Below, piece after piece: positions 27,898 to 35,916 of a stretch of DNA of 64,000 nucleotides. Below the pieces are notes generated by a model. That model saw only the letters and a program-made list of their open reading frames with translations. It had not been told where the DNA came from and did no database searches. How positions within the stretch are numbered: the first letter of the stretch is position 1; every line of letters begins with the position of its first letter. A program made the translations under genes and the position numbers. This DNA comes from an uncultured Gemmiger sp. (GTDB taxonomy: Bacteria; Bacillota; Clostridia; Oscillospirales; Ruminococcaceae), in the NCBI GenBank assembly GCA_944388175.1, contig CALXHR010000004.1, positions 1 to 64,000 on the forward strand. Direction: 5' to 3'.

Positions 27898-30049
27898 CAA
27901 TAATGTTAAACCCAAATCCAAGTATGTAAAAGCTGGCAGCATTTTAGCTGTGGATGTATGTCCGGAAATCGTCAAATGGTGGGATGCTGAGAAAAACGAA
28001 GGAATCGATATAAATACCCTTACCACAGGGTCAAAGAAAAAGATTCATTTCAAGTGTCCAAAGTGCGGTGAACCGATGTACAGACCTATGTACCGCTTTC
28101 TCGCCAAACAAGAGAACGGGAGCTATCACGTCCCGATTTGTCAAAAGTGTTTCCCTACAGTACGTAAAGATAGAGTATATCTAACAGATGCTGTACCTGA
28201 TATTGAAAAATACTGGGACTACTCATTAAACGAAGGGAAAAATCCTTCTGATTTTTCAGCTTCGGCTAGTGATAAGGTTTGGACTAAATGCCCTATCTGC
28301 GGCACATCTGTGCGAAGAAATGTCAGATATACGTGGGCTCTAGGTGATGATGGCGTAGGGCATGTAATTCACTGCCGTACCTGCGGAAAACGAAATCAAA
28401 GTAATTCTCTTGTAGCTCTTTATCCAAAAATCAAGGATTACTGGTGTTTTGAAAAGAACGATTATCCGCCAGAACAATACACAATATCCTCTGGGAAAAA
28501 AGTATATATTCGTTGCCCTGAATGTGGCCGCGAAAAATATATAGCCATTTGTGATGCTATCCAGCAGGACAAAGATGGAAACTATCGTATGTCTTTATGC
28601 GGAGACTGCGCTAAAGCGGAATCCCTCAAATTGCGCAGACAGAAGGACAGTAATATTGCTAAGGCGTGTCCAGACATCAATCTATATTGGGATAGTAAAA
28701 ACAAATGGAAGCCCGATGAATTGACATTGCACACGACCGAAAAGATATATACGCATTGCCCAACCTGTGGGCGCCTGCTTCATCGGAGAGCCACTAATAC
28801 TTTCCAAGAAATCGACGGCATATGGCATGTTTTGCAATGCCAGAAATGTGCTGCAACAAATGCAAATCGTGAAAAGGCAATGTCCACGAGCGGTTCTGTG
28901 GCATCTGAATGTCCAGAAATCAAGGATTGGTGGGATTACGAGCAAAACCTTATATCTCCCGATAATCTAACACGTGGGTCGCATTACGAAGCATCTCTAA
29001 AGTGTCCAGCCTGCAACGCTAATTTCAAAAGGGATATCCATTCGTTTATTGCTGTACATAAAGATGGAAATTTACGGCCTGTAGCGTGCCCTGAATGTGG
29101 TTATTCATCAAAGGAAAACCCAGAAGATAACCTTGTGAAGATTTGTCCTGACATTGTTAACTGGTGGGACTATGAGGCCAACAAGCCTTTTGTCCCAGAA
29201 CAATTTTCAAGAGGCTCTCAATATAGGGCGCATCTTAAATGCCCTGATTGCGGTTTGGAACTATACACGGGAATACATTCGCTGCTCCATGTAGATGTTG
29301 ATGGCAATATCGTTATTTCTCATGCAGGAAGATGCCGCAAGTACAGGGCAATGGAAAGTTCGAACAATCTCGTTACCTCCTATCCTCAGGTTAAACTTTG
29401 GTGGGATTACGATAAGAACGCTCCTGATTTACCAGAAGAATATACCGTCTTTTCTCCGAAACGGATTCACTTCAAATGCCCTGATTGCGGAGCCGAAACT
29501 TATAGGCGTATAGTAGATGCATTTGCGCCTAATAGTGAGGGCGTTCCGATACTGTTTAAGTGTCCTTTTTGTTCAGGTACAAAGCCTATTCCACAGGTTA
29601 ACTCTTTGGCGGCTCTGTATCCGGAATTGGCAGCAGAATGTATCTCTGTTGCTGATACCGATGCAATCTTCCCAAATGCAAGCTCCAGGGTCGAATGGAA
29701 ATGCCCCAAATGTGGTGGAAAATGGTTTGGACTTGTTGTTAATAGAGTGAACGGACAAGGATGCCCTTATTGTGAGGGTAGGCTTCCGTTACCCGGATAT
29801 AATACAGTCAAAGCAAAGCATCCAGATTTAATAAATGAAGAATGGGCGACCACCGAGAATATTCTTCTTGGCGTTGACCCAGACAACCTGCTTGAGAACA
29901 GTACCGAAAAAGCATGGTGGAAATGCCCAATATGTAAGCATCATTACTTAATGTCCATTAAAGATAGGCTCATGAAAGCGAAACGAAAGCATAATCCCTG
30001 TACGTTTTGCAGTGGCAGACGGATTCCCAGTCCACGCATTATCTTGTAG
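27890..30049 (+). CDS. Nine-repeat zinc-ribbon protein (DUF4379-like)
   Basis: The 719-residue protein is almost entirely built from nine repeats of about 70-80 residues. Each has a P-x-I or P-x-L and W-(W/D) element (for example CPEIVKWWD, VPDIEKYWD, CPDINLYWD), a short linker, then CPxC and a second CxxC about 30-35 residues later. These are treble-clef zinc ribbons of the DUF4379 type, often fused to Vsr-like endonucleases. Here no nuclease domain follows. The last two repeats are more divergent. The start overlaps the TnpC-like gene by 8 bp, so it is the fifth gene of the element. Repeated zinc ribbons suggest sequence-tuned nucleic-acid binding. Confidence 0.78.
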   Translation: MTDNNVKPKSKYVKAGSILAVDVCPEIVKWWDAEKNEGIDINTLTTGSKKKIHFKCPKCGEPMYRPMYRFLAKQENGSYHVPICQKCFPTVRKDRVYLTDAVPDIEKYWDYSLNEGKNPSDFSASASDKVWTKCPICGTSVRRNVRYTWALGDDGVGHVIHCRTCGKRNQSNSLVALYPKIKDYWCFEKNDYPPEQYTISSGKKVYIRCPECGREKYIAICDAIQQDKDGNYRMSLCGDCAKAESLKLRRQKDSNIAKACPDINLYWDSKNKWKPDELTLHTTEKIYTHCPTCGRLLHRRATNTFQEIDGIWHVLQCQKCAATNANREKAMSTSGSVASECPEIKDWWDYEQNLISPDNLTRGSHYEASLKCPACNANFKRDIHSFIAVHKDGNLRPVACPECGYSSKENPEDNLVKICPDIVNWWDYEANKPFVPEQFSRGSQYRAHLKCPDCGLELYTGIHSLLHVDVDGNIVISHAGRCRKYRAMESSNNLVTSYPQVKLWWDYDKNAPDLPEEYTVFSPKRIHFKCPDCGAETYRRIVDAFAPNSEGVPILFKCPFCSGTKPIPQVNSLAALYPELAAECISVADTDAIFPNASSRVEWKCPKCGGKWFGLVVNRVNGQGCPYCEGRLPLPGYNTVKAKHPDLINEEWATTENILLGVDPDNLLENSTEKAWWKCPICKHHYLMSIKDRLMKAKRKHNPCTFCSGRRIPSPRIIL

Positions 30050-30082
30050 CCGAGTTGACATAGCCAAATGCGGGATGTAAAA

Positions 30083-30250
30083 TGAACAAAACAATAGCAA
30101 GACACAAGCACATTACGCAACCAAAAAATGAACAAATAAGTCCCTTATTATATTGTTTATTCACTGTTTATTGTTCAAAACAGAAATCCATGAACATTTC
30201 GATAAAAGCTGATTGTAATGCGGTTTTTCTTGAAGGCGCTTAATTGTTCA
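30083..30250. repeat. Cluster of five TGAACA motifs at the right end of the element
   Basis: TGAACA occurs at 30083-30088, 30129-30134 and 30191-30196, and its complement TGTTCA at 30172-30177 and 30245-30250. The last two inverted copies extend to CATGAACA...TGTTCATG, a perfect 8-bp inverted repeat spanning 30190-30252. Most copies continue as AACAA or AACAT. One further copy lies in the left flank at 22310. Such arrays at an element's end are typical binding sites for recombinases or their accessory proteins. Confidence 0.5.
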
Positions 30251-30267
30251 TGATTTTTAAGTTATAA

Positions 30268-30300
30268 CAGGCTGCCCGCAGCGGGCAGCCTGCTTTTTTT
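30268..30300 (+). terminator. Strong intrinsic terminator at the island-chromosome junction
   Basis: A perfect 12-bp GC-rich stem (CAGGCTGCCCGC, single-base loop A, then its complement) is followed by C and seven T's. It faces plus-strand transcripts coming from the recombinase operon. Its GC-rich stem fits the chromosome better than the island, so it may be the displaced terminator of a gene that once adjoined icd. Confidence 0.85.
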
Positions 30301-30334
30301 GTTGCTTTTTGCCGCGGCGGTCTGCCGTTTTTGC

Positions 30335-30363
30335 TTGCGCAAACGGCGCGCGCGCATTATAAT
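30335..30363 (+). promoter_or_regulatory. Promoter of icd
   Basis: TTGCGC at 30335-30340 and a perfect TATAAT at 30358-30363 are separated by 17 bp. The start codon of icd follows 45 bp later, with TTGGAGGA as its ribosome binding site. Confidence 0.75.
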
Positions 30364-30407
30364 AAAAGGCAGATACGCCCACACCCGAACAGCTTGGAGG
30401 AAACGCG

Positions 30408-31628
30408 ATGGAAAAAATCAAGATGACCACCCCCCTGGTGGAGATGGATGGCGACGAGATGACCCGCATCCTGTGGCAGCAGATCAAGGACGAGGTCATT
30501 CTGCCGTTTGTGGACCTGAAAACCGAATACTATGACCTGGGCCTGCCCCACCGCGAGGAAACGCAGGACCAGGTGACGATCGACGCCGCCAACGCCAACA
30601 AAAAGTACGGCGTGGCCGTCAAGTGCGCCACCATCACCCCCAACGCCCAGCGCGTGGAGGAATACCACCTCTCGCAGATGTGGAAGAGCCCCAACGGCAC
30701 CATCCGCGCCATTTTGGACGGCACGGTGTTCCGCGCGCCCATCATGGTCAAGGGCATCTCGCCGGTGGTGCGCACCTGGAAACAGCCCATCACCATCGCG
30801 CGCCACGCCTTCGGCGACGTCTACCGCGCGACCGAGTACCGCGTGCCCGGCCCCGGCAAGGCCGAACTGGTGTTTACCGGCGACGACCGCCGCCGTACCG
30901 CCCACTGGCAGACCGTGAACAAGTTCGACGGCCCCGGCGTGCTGCAGGCGCAGTTCAACACCGACAAATCCATCAGCTCCTTTGCGCGGTCCTGCTTCCA
31001 GTATGCCATCGACACCAGACAGGACCTGTGGTTTGCGACGAAGGACACCATCTCCAAGCAGTACGACCACACGTTTAAAGATATCTTCCAGGAAATCTAC
31101 GACGCCGAGTACAAGGAGAAGTTCGAGGCCCTGGGCATCGAATACTTCTACACCCTCATTGACGACGCCGTGGCGCGGGTCATCCGCTCCCAGGGCGGGT
31201 TCATCTGGGCCTGCAAGAACTACGACGGCGACGTGATGAGCGACATGGTCTCGACGGCGTTCGGCTCGCTGGCGATGATGACCTCGGTGCTTGTCTCGCC
31301 CGACGGCAACTACGAGTACGAAGCCGCCCACGGCACCGTGACCCGCCACTACTACAAGCACCTGAAAGGCGAGGAAACCTCCACCAACCCGGTGGCGACG
31401 CTGTTTGCGTGGTCGGGCGCGCTGCGCAAGCGCGGCGAGCTGGACGGCATCGATGCGCTGTGCCGCTACGCCGACGCGCTGGAGAAAGCCACCATCGACA
31501 CCATTGAATCCGGCGTGATGACCGGCGACCTGTGCGCCATGTGGGAGGGCGAGACCCCCGCGCGCAAAGTGACCTCGCTGGAATTTCTGCGTGAAATCCG
31601 CGCCCGCATGGAACAGGCGCTGGCGTAA
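30408..31628 (+). CDS. icd: NADP-dependent isocitrate dehydrogenase
   Basis: The enzyme converts isocitrate to 2-oxoglutarate and CO2, supplying NADPH and the carbon skeleton for glutamate. The 406-residue protein belongs to the eukaryote-like subgroup, with MDGDEMTRILW near the N-terminus, ISPVVRTWK and the EAAHGTVTRHY cofactor-binding segment typical of NADP enzymes. The gene stands alone with its own promoter and terminator. In many gut Firmicutes the TCA cycle is incomplete and this enzyme serves glutamate synthesis; that role is inferred here. It is intact and lies directly beside the island boundary. Confidence 0.95.
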   Translation: MEKIKMTTPLVEMDGDEMTRILWQQIKDEVILPFVDLKTEYYDLGLPHREETQDQVTIDAANANKKYGVAVKCATITPNAQRVEEYHLSQMWKSPNGTIRAILDGTVFRAPIMVKGISPVVRTWKQPITIARHAFGDVYRATEYRVPGPGKAELVFTGDDRRRTAHWQTVNKFDGPGVLQAQFNTDKSISSFARSCFQYAIDTRQDLWFATKDTISKQYDHTFKDIFQEIYDAEYKEKFEALGIEYFYTLIDDAVARVIRSQGGFIWACKNYDGDVMSDMVSTAFGSLAMMTSVLVSPDGNYEYEAAHGTVTRHYYKHLKGEETSTNPVATLFAWSGALRKRGELDGIDALCRYADALEKATIDTIESGVMTGDLCAMWEGETPARKVTSLEFLREIRARMEQALA

Positions 31629-31653
31629 CCCCTACCCCACACACAGAAGAAGG

Positions 31654-31697
31654 CCGCTGCGCGCTGCAAACAGCAGCGCGCAGCGGTTTTGTCTTTT
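31654..31697 (+). terminator. Intrinsic terminator of icd
   Basis: A 13-bp perfect stem pairs 31654-31666 with 31674-31686 and is followed by TTTTGTCTTTTT. It lies 25 bp after the icd stop. Confidence 0.85.
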
Positions 31698-31852
31698 TGT
31701 TATAGAATACAGAAAATGTACAGTCTGTAATACATCCCTCTCCCCTGCCGGGAACGGCCGGCATCTGCAAACCACGCCGCCACTGCGGGGACGCCGCTGA
31801 ATAGGCCCCCTTCGCTGCGCAGCATTTGCCAGCCCCGGGCAGGGGCGGCGGG

Positions 31853-32257
31853 TCACTTGCGACCGCGCTGCAGCTCGATCCAGGCGAGGTCGCCGCGCTC
31901 CAGCCCGTGGATGAGCACCTCGGCCGTGGCGATGTTGGTGGCCACCGGGATGGTGTGCATATCGCACAGGCGCAGCAGCGAAGCGTCGTTGGGCTCGCCG
32001 GGTTTGGCGCCGACGGGGTCGCGGAAAAACAGCAGCATATCCACCTCGCCGCAGCCGATCATGGCGGCGACCTGCTCGGCCCCGCCGCGGCCGCCCGGGT
32101 ACAGGCTGCGCACCTGCAGGCCGGTGGCGTCGCGCACGATCTTACCGGTGACGCCGGTGGCGACGAGTTCATGCTCCGACAAAATACGCACATAGGCGGT
32201 GCAGAACTGGGCCATCAATTCCTTGCGGGAATCGTGGGCGATCAAAGCGATCCTCAT
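31853..32257 (-). CDS. mgsA: Methylglyoxal synthase
   Basis: The enzyme turns dihydroxyacetone phosphate into methylglyoxal and phosphate, a glycolytic overflow bypass used when phosphate is limiting. The 134-residue protein begins MRIALIAHDSRK and carries the catalytic GDV-type region as GEVDMLLFFRDP, plus the phosphate-binding ATGVTGK. The longer open frame upstream is spurious: the ATG at 32257 has GAGGGAGAGA before it and matches the family's start. It is divergent from the lectin gene. Confidence 0.93.
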   Translation of the reverse strand: MRIALIAHDSRKELMAQFCTAYVRILSEHELVATGVTGKIVRDATGLQVRSLYPGGRGGAEQVAAMIGCGEVDMLLFFRDPVGAKPGEPNDASLLRLCDMHTIPVATNIATAEVLIHGLERGDLAWIELQRGRK

Positions 32258-32324
32258 AACAATTCTCTCTCCCTCTTGTACTTTGGGCGGCTGCGGGCAT
32301 CCCCCAAAAGCAGCTATCTTATTT

Positions 32325-32353
32325 ATCATATCGGAATTTTGCCCAAATTGCAA
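32325..32353 (-). promoter_or_regulatory. Promoter of mgsA
   Basis: On the minus strand, TTGCAA (32348-32353) and TATGAT (32325-32330) are 17 bp apart and point to mgsA, whose ATG is at 32257. Confidence 0.65.
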
Positions 32354-32461
32354 GGGGCGCGGCAAAAAGCACCAAAAGGCGTGGTTTCGCCCGCCCGCAT
32401 TTTGACACTTTGCCCAAAAGCGTACCGCAAAGTTTGGCAAAACCGCGCGCAGGCGGCATGC

Positions 32462-32467
32462 TATAAT
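32462..32467 (+). promoter_or_regulatory. -10 box upstream of the lectin gene
   Basis: A perfect TATAAT at 32462-32467 precedes the lectin start codon by 78 bp. No good -35 lies at 16-18 bp; the nearest, TTGGCA at 32434, is 22 bp away. A CAAAGTTTGGCAAAACC stretch at 32428-32444 covers the -35 area and resembles one upstream of the phosphatase gene, so this promoter may need an activator. Confidence 0.45.
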
Positions 32468-32545
32468 AAGGGAAACAACAGGACGCGCCGTCATTTTGCA
32501 AGGCGGCCCCGGCCGCCCGCGCCCTGCGCGAAGGAGGAACCCTCT

Positions 32546-33148
32546 ATGAAAAAATCTGCCCAGACGATCCTGCGCCCCGACGCATTTTATACCATCGCCG
32601 CCGCCAACGGCCGCGTGCTGGAAGTTGCCGATTTCAACACCGAGAACGGCGCTTCGGTACGGCTGTGGAGCTATGAGGGCCAGCCCTGGCAGCAATGGCA
32701 GTTTGTGGAAGCGGGCGAGGACGAATACCGCATCAAAAACCGTTTTACCGGTAAGGTGATGGACCTGGCGATGTCCGGCGTGAACAACGGCACCTGGGTG
32801 CACCAGTGGAACCAGACGTCCGGCGCGGGCCAGCGCTGGCAGGTGGTGGAAGCCGGCGGCGGCCGTGTGAAACTGCGCAACGTGCTGGCCGACAAAGTGC
32901 TGGACCTGGTGGATATGCGCGTGGAGAACGGCGCCCAGGCCCAGATCTGGCAGGATGTATCGGGCGAGAACCAGCTGTGGAAGCTGGACCCCGTGCCCGA
33001 GCGCCTGCTGGAAAAGAACATTGCCCCGCCGCCCGCCAAGGCGGCCAAAGCCCCGGCCAAGGGCGCGCGGGCGGCCAAAACCACCCGCACCCAGACCACC
33101 AAAAAGAGCGGCGGCAAATCGGCCCGGCGCACCAGCAAAAACAAATAA
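32546..33148 (+). CDS. Ricin-type beta-trefoil lectin with lysine-rich histone-H1-like tail
   Basis: The 200-residue protein has one beta-trefoil of three QxW-type repeats. The W-x-x-W and Q-x-W elements appear as QPWQQWQF, GQRWQVV and ENQLWKL, so it should bind carbohydrate. From about residue 157 it changes to a low-complexity basic tail rich in Ala, Lys, Pro and Thr (PPPAKAAKAPAKG, then KKSGGKSARR), like histone H1 or Hc1-type proteins. There is no signal peptide. I start at the ATG at 32546 with AAGGAGG upstream; a much longer frame from 31826 is spurious. Combining a sugar-binding domain with a nucleic-acid-type tail is odd; the ligand is unknown. Confidence 0.82.
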   Translation: MKKSAQTILRPDAFYTIAAANGRVLEVADFNTENGASVRLWSYEGQPWQQWQFVEAGEDEYRIKNRFTGKVMDLAMSGVNNGTWVHQWNQTSGAGQRWQVVEAGGGRVKLRNVLADKVLDLVDMRVENGAQAQIWQDVSGENQLWKLDPVPERLLEKNIAPPPAKAAKAPAKGARAAKTTRTQTTKKSGGKSARRTSKNK

Positions 33149-33160
33149 ACACCGCAGCGG

Positions 33161-33192
33161 GCGGGCGGCCCTGGCCGGGCCGCCCGCTTTTT
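33161..33192 (+). terminator. Intrinsic terminator after the lectin gene
   Basis: GCGGGCGGCC pairs with GGCCGCCCGC (33178-33187) and is followed by five T's, 12 bp after the stop codon. Confidence 0.8.
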
Positions 33193-33212
33193 GCGCGCCG
33201 GCGCTTTGGCGC

Positions 33213-33241
33213 TTGCGGCGCGGCGCAAAGGCTGTTATAAT
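33213..33241 (+). promoter_or_regulatory. Extended -10 promoter of the DEAD-box helicase gene
   Basis: TTGCGG (33213-33218) and TATAAT (33236-33241) are 17 bp apart, and TGT precedes the -10 box. The gene begins 41 bp later. Confidence 0.65.
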
Positions 33242-33282
33242 GGAACCCAGGAGACAAAATACAGAAAGGCTGTACAAACGCT

Positions 33283-34470
33283 ATGCAGTTTACCGAACTT
33301 ACCAACGTAGCGCCCGAAATTTTGCGCGCCACCCAGGCCATGGGCTTTACCGAGATGACCGAAATCCAGGAAAAAGCCATCCCCCTGATGCTGGCCGGGC
33401 ATGACATGATCGCCAAAGCCCCCACCGGCACCGGCAAGACGGTGGCGTTCGGCATCCCCATCCTGTCCAAAGTGGACCCCGCCCTGCACAAACCCCAGGC
33501 CGTGATCTTGAGCCCCACGCGGGAACTGGCGCAGCAGATCGCCCAGGACCTGCAGAACCTGGCGCAGTTTTTGCCCCAGATCAAGATCGTATGCGTCTAC
33601 GGCGGCGCCGGCATGGACAAGCAGCAGCGCCAGCTGAAAGCCGGCTGCCAGATTGTGGTGGCGACGCCCGGCCGCCTGATGGACCATTACCGCCACCGCG
33701 CCATCGACGTTTCGGCGGTGGAGACCGTCGTGCTGGACGAAGCCGACGAGATGCTGAACATGGGCTTTTACAAGGACGTGCGGCATATCATTGACCTGAT
33801 GAAGCAGCGCAAGAGCCTTTCGATGTTTTCGGCCACGATCAGCCGCGAGGTGCTGGACATCGGCTGGCTGTACCAGCACAACGCCGCCGAGGTCAGCGTG
33901 CAGCCGGTGGAGGATTCCAGCCCCAAGATCACCCAGTACAAGCTGCTGACGACGGGCCGCGACAAGCTGGCCGACGCCGCGCAGCTGATTATCTCGGAAC
34001 AGTACAAGCGCGTGATGATTTTTTGCAACACCAAATACAACACCGGCATGCTGGCCAACCAGCTGGCGCGCCTGCACTTTAACGTCGACTGCCTGCACGG
34101 CGACCTTTCGCAGGCCGAGCGCAACCGCATCATGACGCGCTTTAAAGCCGGTGAGATTGCGGTGCTGGTGGCCACCGACGTGGCGGCCCGCGGCATCGAC
34201 GTGTCCGACGTGGACGCCGTCATCAACTACGATGTGCCCGAGGAAAACGAGCACTACACCCACCGCATCGGCCGCACCGGCCGCGCGCGCAAGCAGGGCG
34301 CAAGCTACCTGTTCTATACCAAGGACGAGGAAAAGCGCGTGGACCAGCTGCTGCGCCTGACGCGCAACCTTGACGACTGCAAGGCCGTCAAGTTCGACTT
34401 TAACCACGAGCACCTGGTAGTGGCCGACGAAGCCCCGCAGGACCGGTTCCAGATCAAAGCCTATTTCTAA
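33283..34470 (+). CDS. DEAD-box ATP-dependent RNA helicase
   Basis: The 395-residue protein unwinds RNA duplexes, typically in ribosome assembly, mRNA decay or cold adaptation. All core motifs are present in order: APTGTGKT (I), PTRELAQQ (Ia), TPGRLMD (Ib), LDEADEM (II), FSATIS (III), ATDVAARGIDV (V) and HRIGRTGRA (VI). A short C-terminal tail follows the second RecA domain, so it lacks the long extensions of DeaD or DbpA and is closest to minimal CshA-type helicases. It is a single-gene unit between two terminators. Confidence 0.93.
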   Translation: MQFTELTNVAPEILRATQAMGFTEMTEIQEKAIPLMLAGHDMIAKAPTGTGKTVAFGIPILSKVDPALHKPQAVILSPTRELAQQIAQDLQNLAQFLPQIKIVCVYGGAGMDKQQRQLKAGCQIVVATPGRLMDHYRHRAIDVSAVETVVLDEADEMLNMGFYKDVRHIIDLMKQRKSLSMFSATISREVLDIGWLYQHNAAEVSVQPVEDSSPKITQYKLLTTGRDKLADAAQLIISEQYKRVMIFCNTKYNTGMLANQLARLHFNVDCLHGDLSQAERNRIMTRFKAGEIAVLVATDVAARGIDVSDVDAVINYDVPEENEHYTHRIGRTGRARKQGASYLFYTKDEEKRVDQLLRLTRNLDDCKAVKFDFNHEHLVVADEAPQDRFQIKAYF

Positions 34471-34480
34471 GCGCACGCAA

Positions 34481-34514
34481 ACCCGCCGGGGACAACAGTC
34501 CCCGGCGGGTTTTT
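34481..34514 (+). terminator. Intrinsic terminator after the DEAD-box helicase gene
   Basis: ACCCGCCGGGGAC and GTCCCCGGCGGGT form a perfect 13-bp stem with a short loop, followed by TTTTTG. It also lies at the end of the convergent lipoprotein gene. Confidence 0.9.
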
Positions 34515-34535
34515 GTATGCTTTTTCCCGGCGCGG

Positions 34536-35747
34536 TCAGCCAGTGCAGGGCTGCACGGGGGTCCAGGCCGTGGAACCGGCCAGATAGTCCGCCTGGTCGA
34601 TGAGGGCATAGCCGGTGCTGTTTTCCGTCGATACGGTCACCAGCAGCTTCCCGCCGCCGAGGAATGTATAAGGCCAGTTGACAAGATTCCCGTTCAGGTC
34701 CGGGCGGGGGTAGAACGCCGCGTTGGCCAGGTCATACACGCCCAACTCCCCTTCACGCGGGCCGCATATCAGCCAGCGCAGCTGGCCGTCCTGCTCCAGC
34801 TGCGTCCAGGCAAGCGCGTTTTCCGGCAGGTTGGGCAGCGGTTCCCAGCCTTCGCCGCCGGCGTCGCAGCGTTCAAAGCCGCTCTCCAGCGTTGTGTACG
34901 CAGCGTCGATATGATTCCAGAAAAAGACCAGGGTTCCGTCCGCTGCGCCCAGAAGGCGGCGCTGGCGGCGCGTACCGTCGCCTTGCTCGACGCCGTAGTA
35001 CGGCTCCTGCAAAATAGCTTCCAGCGCCCCGGTGGCGGGGTCGTACCAGTCGTACTCATAGGTCGCATTCTGGATGACGACGGCGTAAAATTCGCTCTGG
35101 GTTATGATATCGGGCAGCGGCGTGTCGGTCAGCAGGCGGCAGAGTATAAGGCGGTCGCTGCCTGTGGCGCAGAGCTGCCAGGTCTGCGGCGGCAGGTTCA
35201 GTTCGGTAATCTGCCCGGTCTCCAGGTCCAGCCGGCGCGCGGTGTAATTGCTTTTGCCCTGCCCGTACATAAACTCATACACGCCGTACTCGTCGTAGAA
35301 CCAGGCGGAAAAAGGCTGTTCCAGCGGCAGTGTCTGCGGCGCGCCGCCCGCCTGCGGGAACTTGTACAGCGTTTCGTCACAGATCACAATGACATCGTCC
35401 CCCACCAGAAACGGCGCGTTGCCCTGCTGTACTTCGCCAAAGGTATAGACCACTTCGGCAGCGCCGGTGGCGGTGTCTGTGCGGGTCAGCACCGTTTGCG
35501 CCGGTTCGCCTTCCACCCAGGGGGTATCCAGCTGGTAAAATGCCGTATCGGTCGCCGCGCCCAGGTCGATCTCCTGCAGATGCCCCACCGGGAACGCCGC
35601 TTGTTCCCCCGCCGTTTCGGCGGGGGCTGTCTCGGCCGTCTCGGCGGCGGGGGCGGTTTCCGGCGTGGCGGCGCTTTGCGGCGCGGCGGGCGCGCAGGCT
35701 GTCAGGACCAGGGCCAGCGCCAGCAGGGCGGGCAGGGGGTGTTTCAT
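34536..35747 (-). CDS. Secreted lipoprotein of unknown function (403 aa)
   Basis: The start is the ATG at 35747 (MKHPLPALL), with AAAGGAG upstream; an earlier start at 35774 is unlikely. A lipoprotein signal peptide ends in the lipobox LTAC, followed by a disordered Ala/Glu/Thr/Pro linker. The rest is probably a beta-propeller-like domain with repeated short strands and Trp/Tyr-rich turns, resembling DUF5050-type extracytoplasmic proteins. No catalytic motif is visible. It diverges from the phosphatase gene, sharing a 283-bp regulatory region. It would be anchored to the outer face of the membrane. Confidence 0.75.
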   Translation of the reverse strand: MKHPLPALLALALVLTACAPAAPQSAATPETAPAAETAETAPAETAGEQAAFPVGHLQEIDLGAATDTAFYQLDTPWVEGEPAQTVLTRTDTATGAAEVVYTFGEVQQGNAPFLVGDDVIVICDETLYKFPQAGGAPQTLPLEQPFSAWFYDEYGVYEFMYGQGKSNYTARRLDLETGQITELNLPPQTWQLCATGSDRLILCRLLTDTPLPDIITQSEFYAVVIQNATYEYDWYDPATGALEAILQEPYYGVEQGDGTRRQRRLLGAADGTLVFFWNHIDAAYTTLESGFERCDAGGEGWEPLPNLPENALAWTQLEQDGQLRWLICGPREGELGVYDLANAAFYPRPDLNGNLVNWPYTFLGGGKLLVTVSTENSTGYALIDQADYLAGSTAWTPVQPCTG

Positions 35748-35894
35748 CGCGGGGGCTCCTTTCGTTTGGCGCATAAACCGTTGCTTTTTGGTTTTGAGCG
35801 TACCACGTCCTTGTATCAGAGTTGTACCACATTCCAGGAACTTTGTAAAATTTTGGCGCAGCGCAGGCCCGGTTTCCTACACAAAGTTTTACCA

Positions 35895-35916
35895 AAACCA
35901 TACCGCGGCATGGTTT
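35895..35916 (+). promoter_or_regulatory. 22-bp palindromic operator upstream of the phosphatase gene
   Basis: AAACCAT-A-CCGCGG-C-ATGGTTT is a near-perfect dyad with two mismatched centre-flanking positions. It overlaps the poor -35 box TTTCGC (35914-35919), and the -10 box TATAAT follows at 35937-35942 after a 17-bp spacer. A dyad covering a -35 box is a classic repressor or activator site. The upstream CAAAGTTTTACCAAAACC (35882-35899) resembles a sequence near the lectin promoter. Confidence 0.5.

Larger units (their letters stand above)
30050..30407. other. Right flank of the recombinase element and island-chromosome junction
   Basis: Positions 30050-30260 are AT-rich like the element and contain five TGAACA-type motifs: plus orientation at 30083, 30129 and 30191, inverted at 30172 and 30245. 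From 30268 the sequence becomes GC-rich, starting with a strong terminator, then the icd promoter (30335-30363). The compositional step puts the island edge between about 30,250 and 30,268. Confidence 0.65.

Noticed and set aside
22256-30141. 11-bp direct repeat AACAAATAAGT at 22,256-22,266 and 30,131-30,141 as attachment sites
   Set aside because: In AT-rich flanks of this size one such match is expected by chance, and the copies do not extend further. It stays a weak candidate only.
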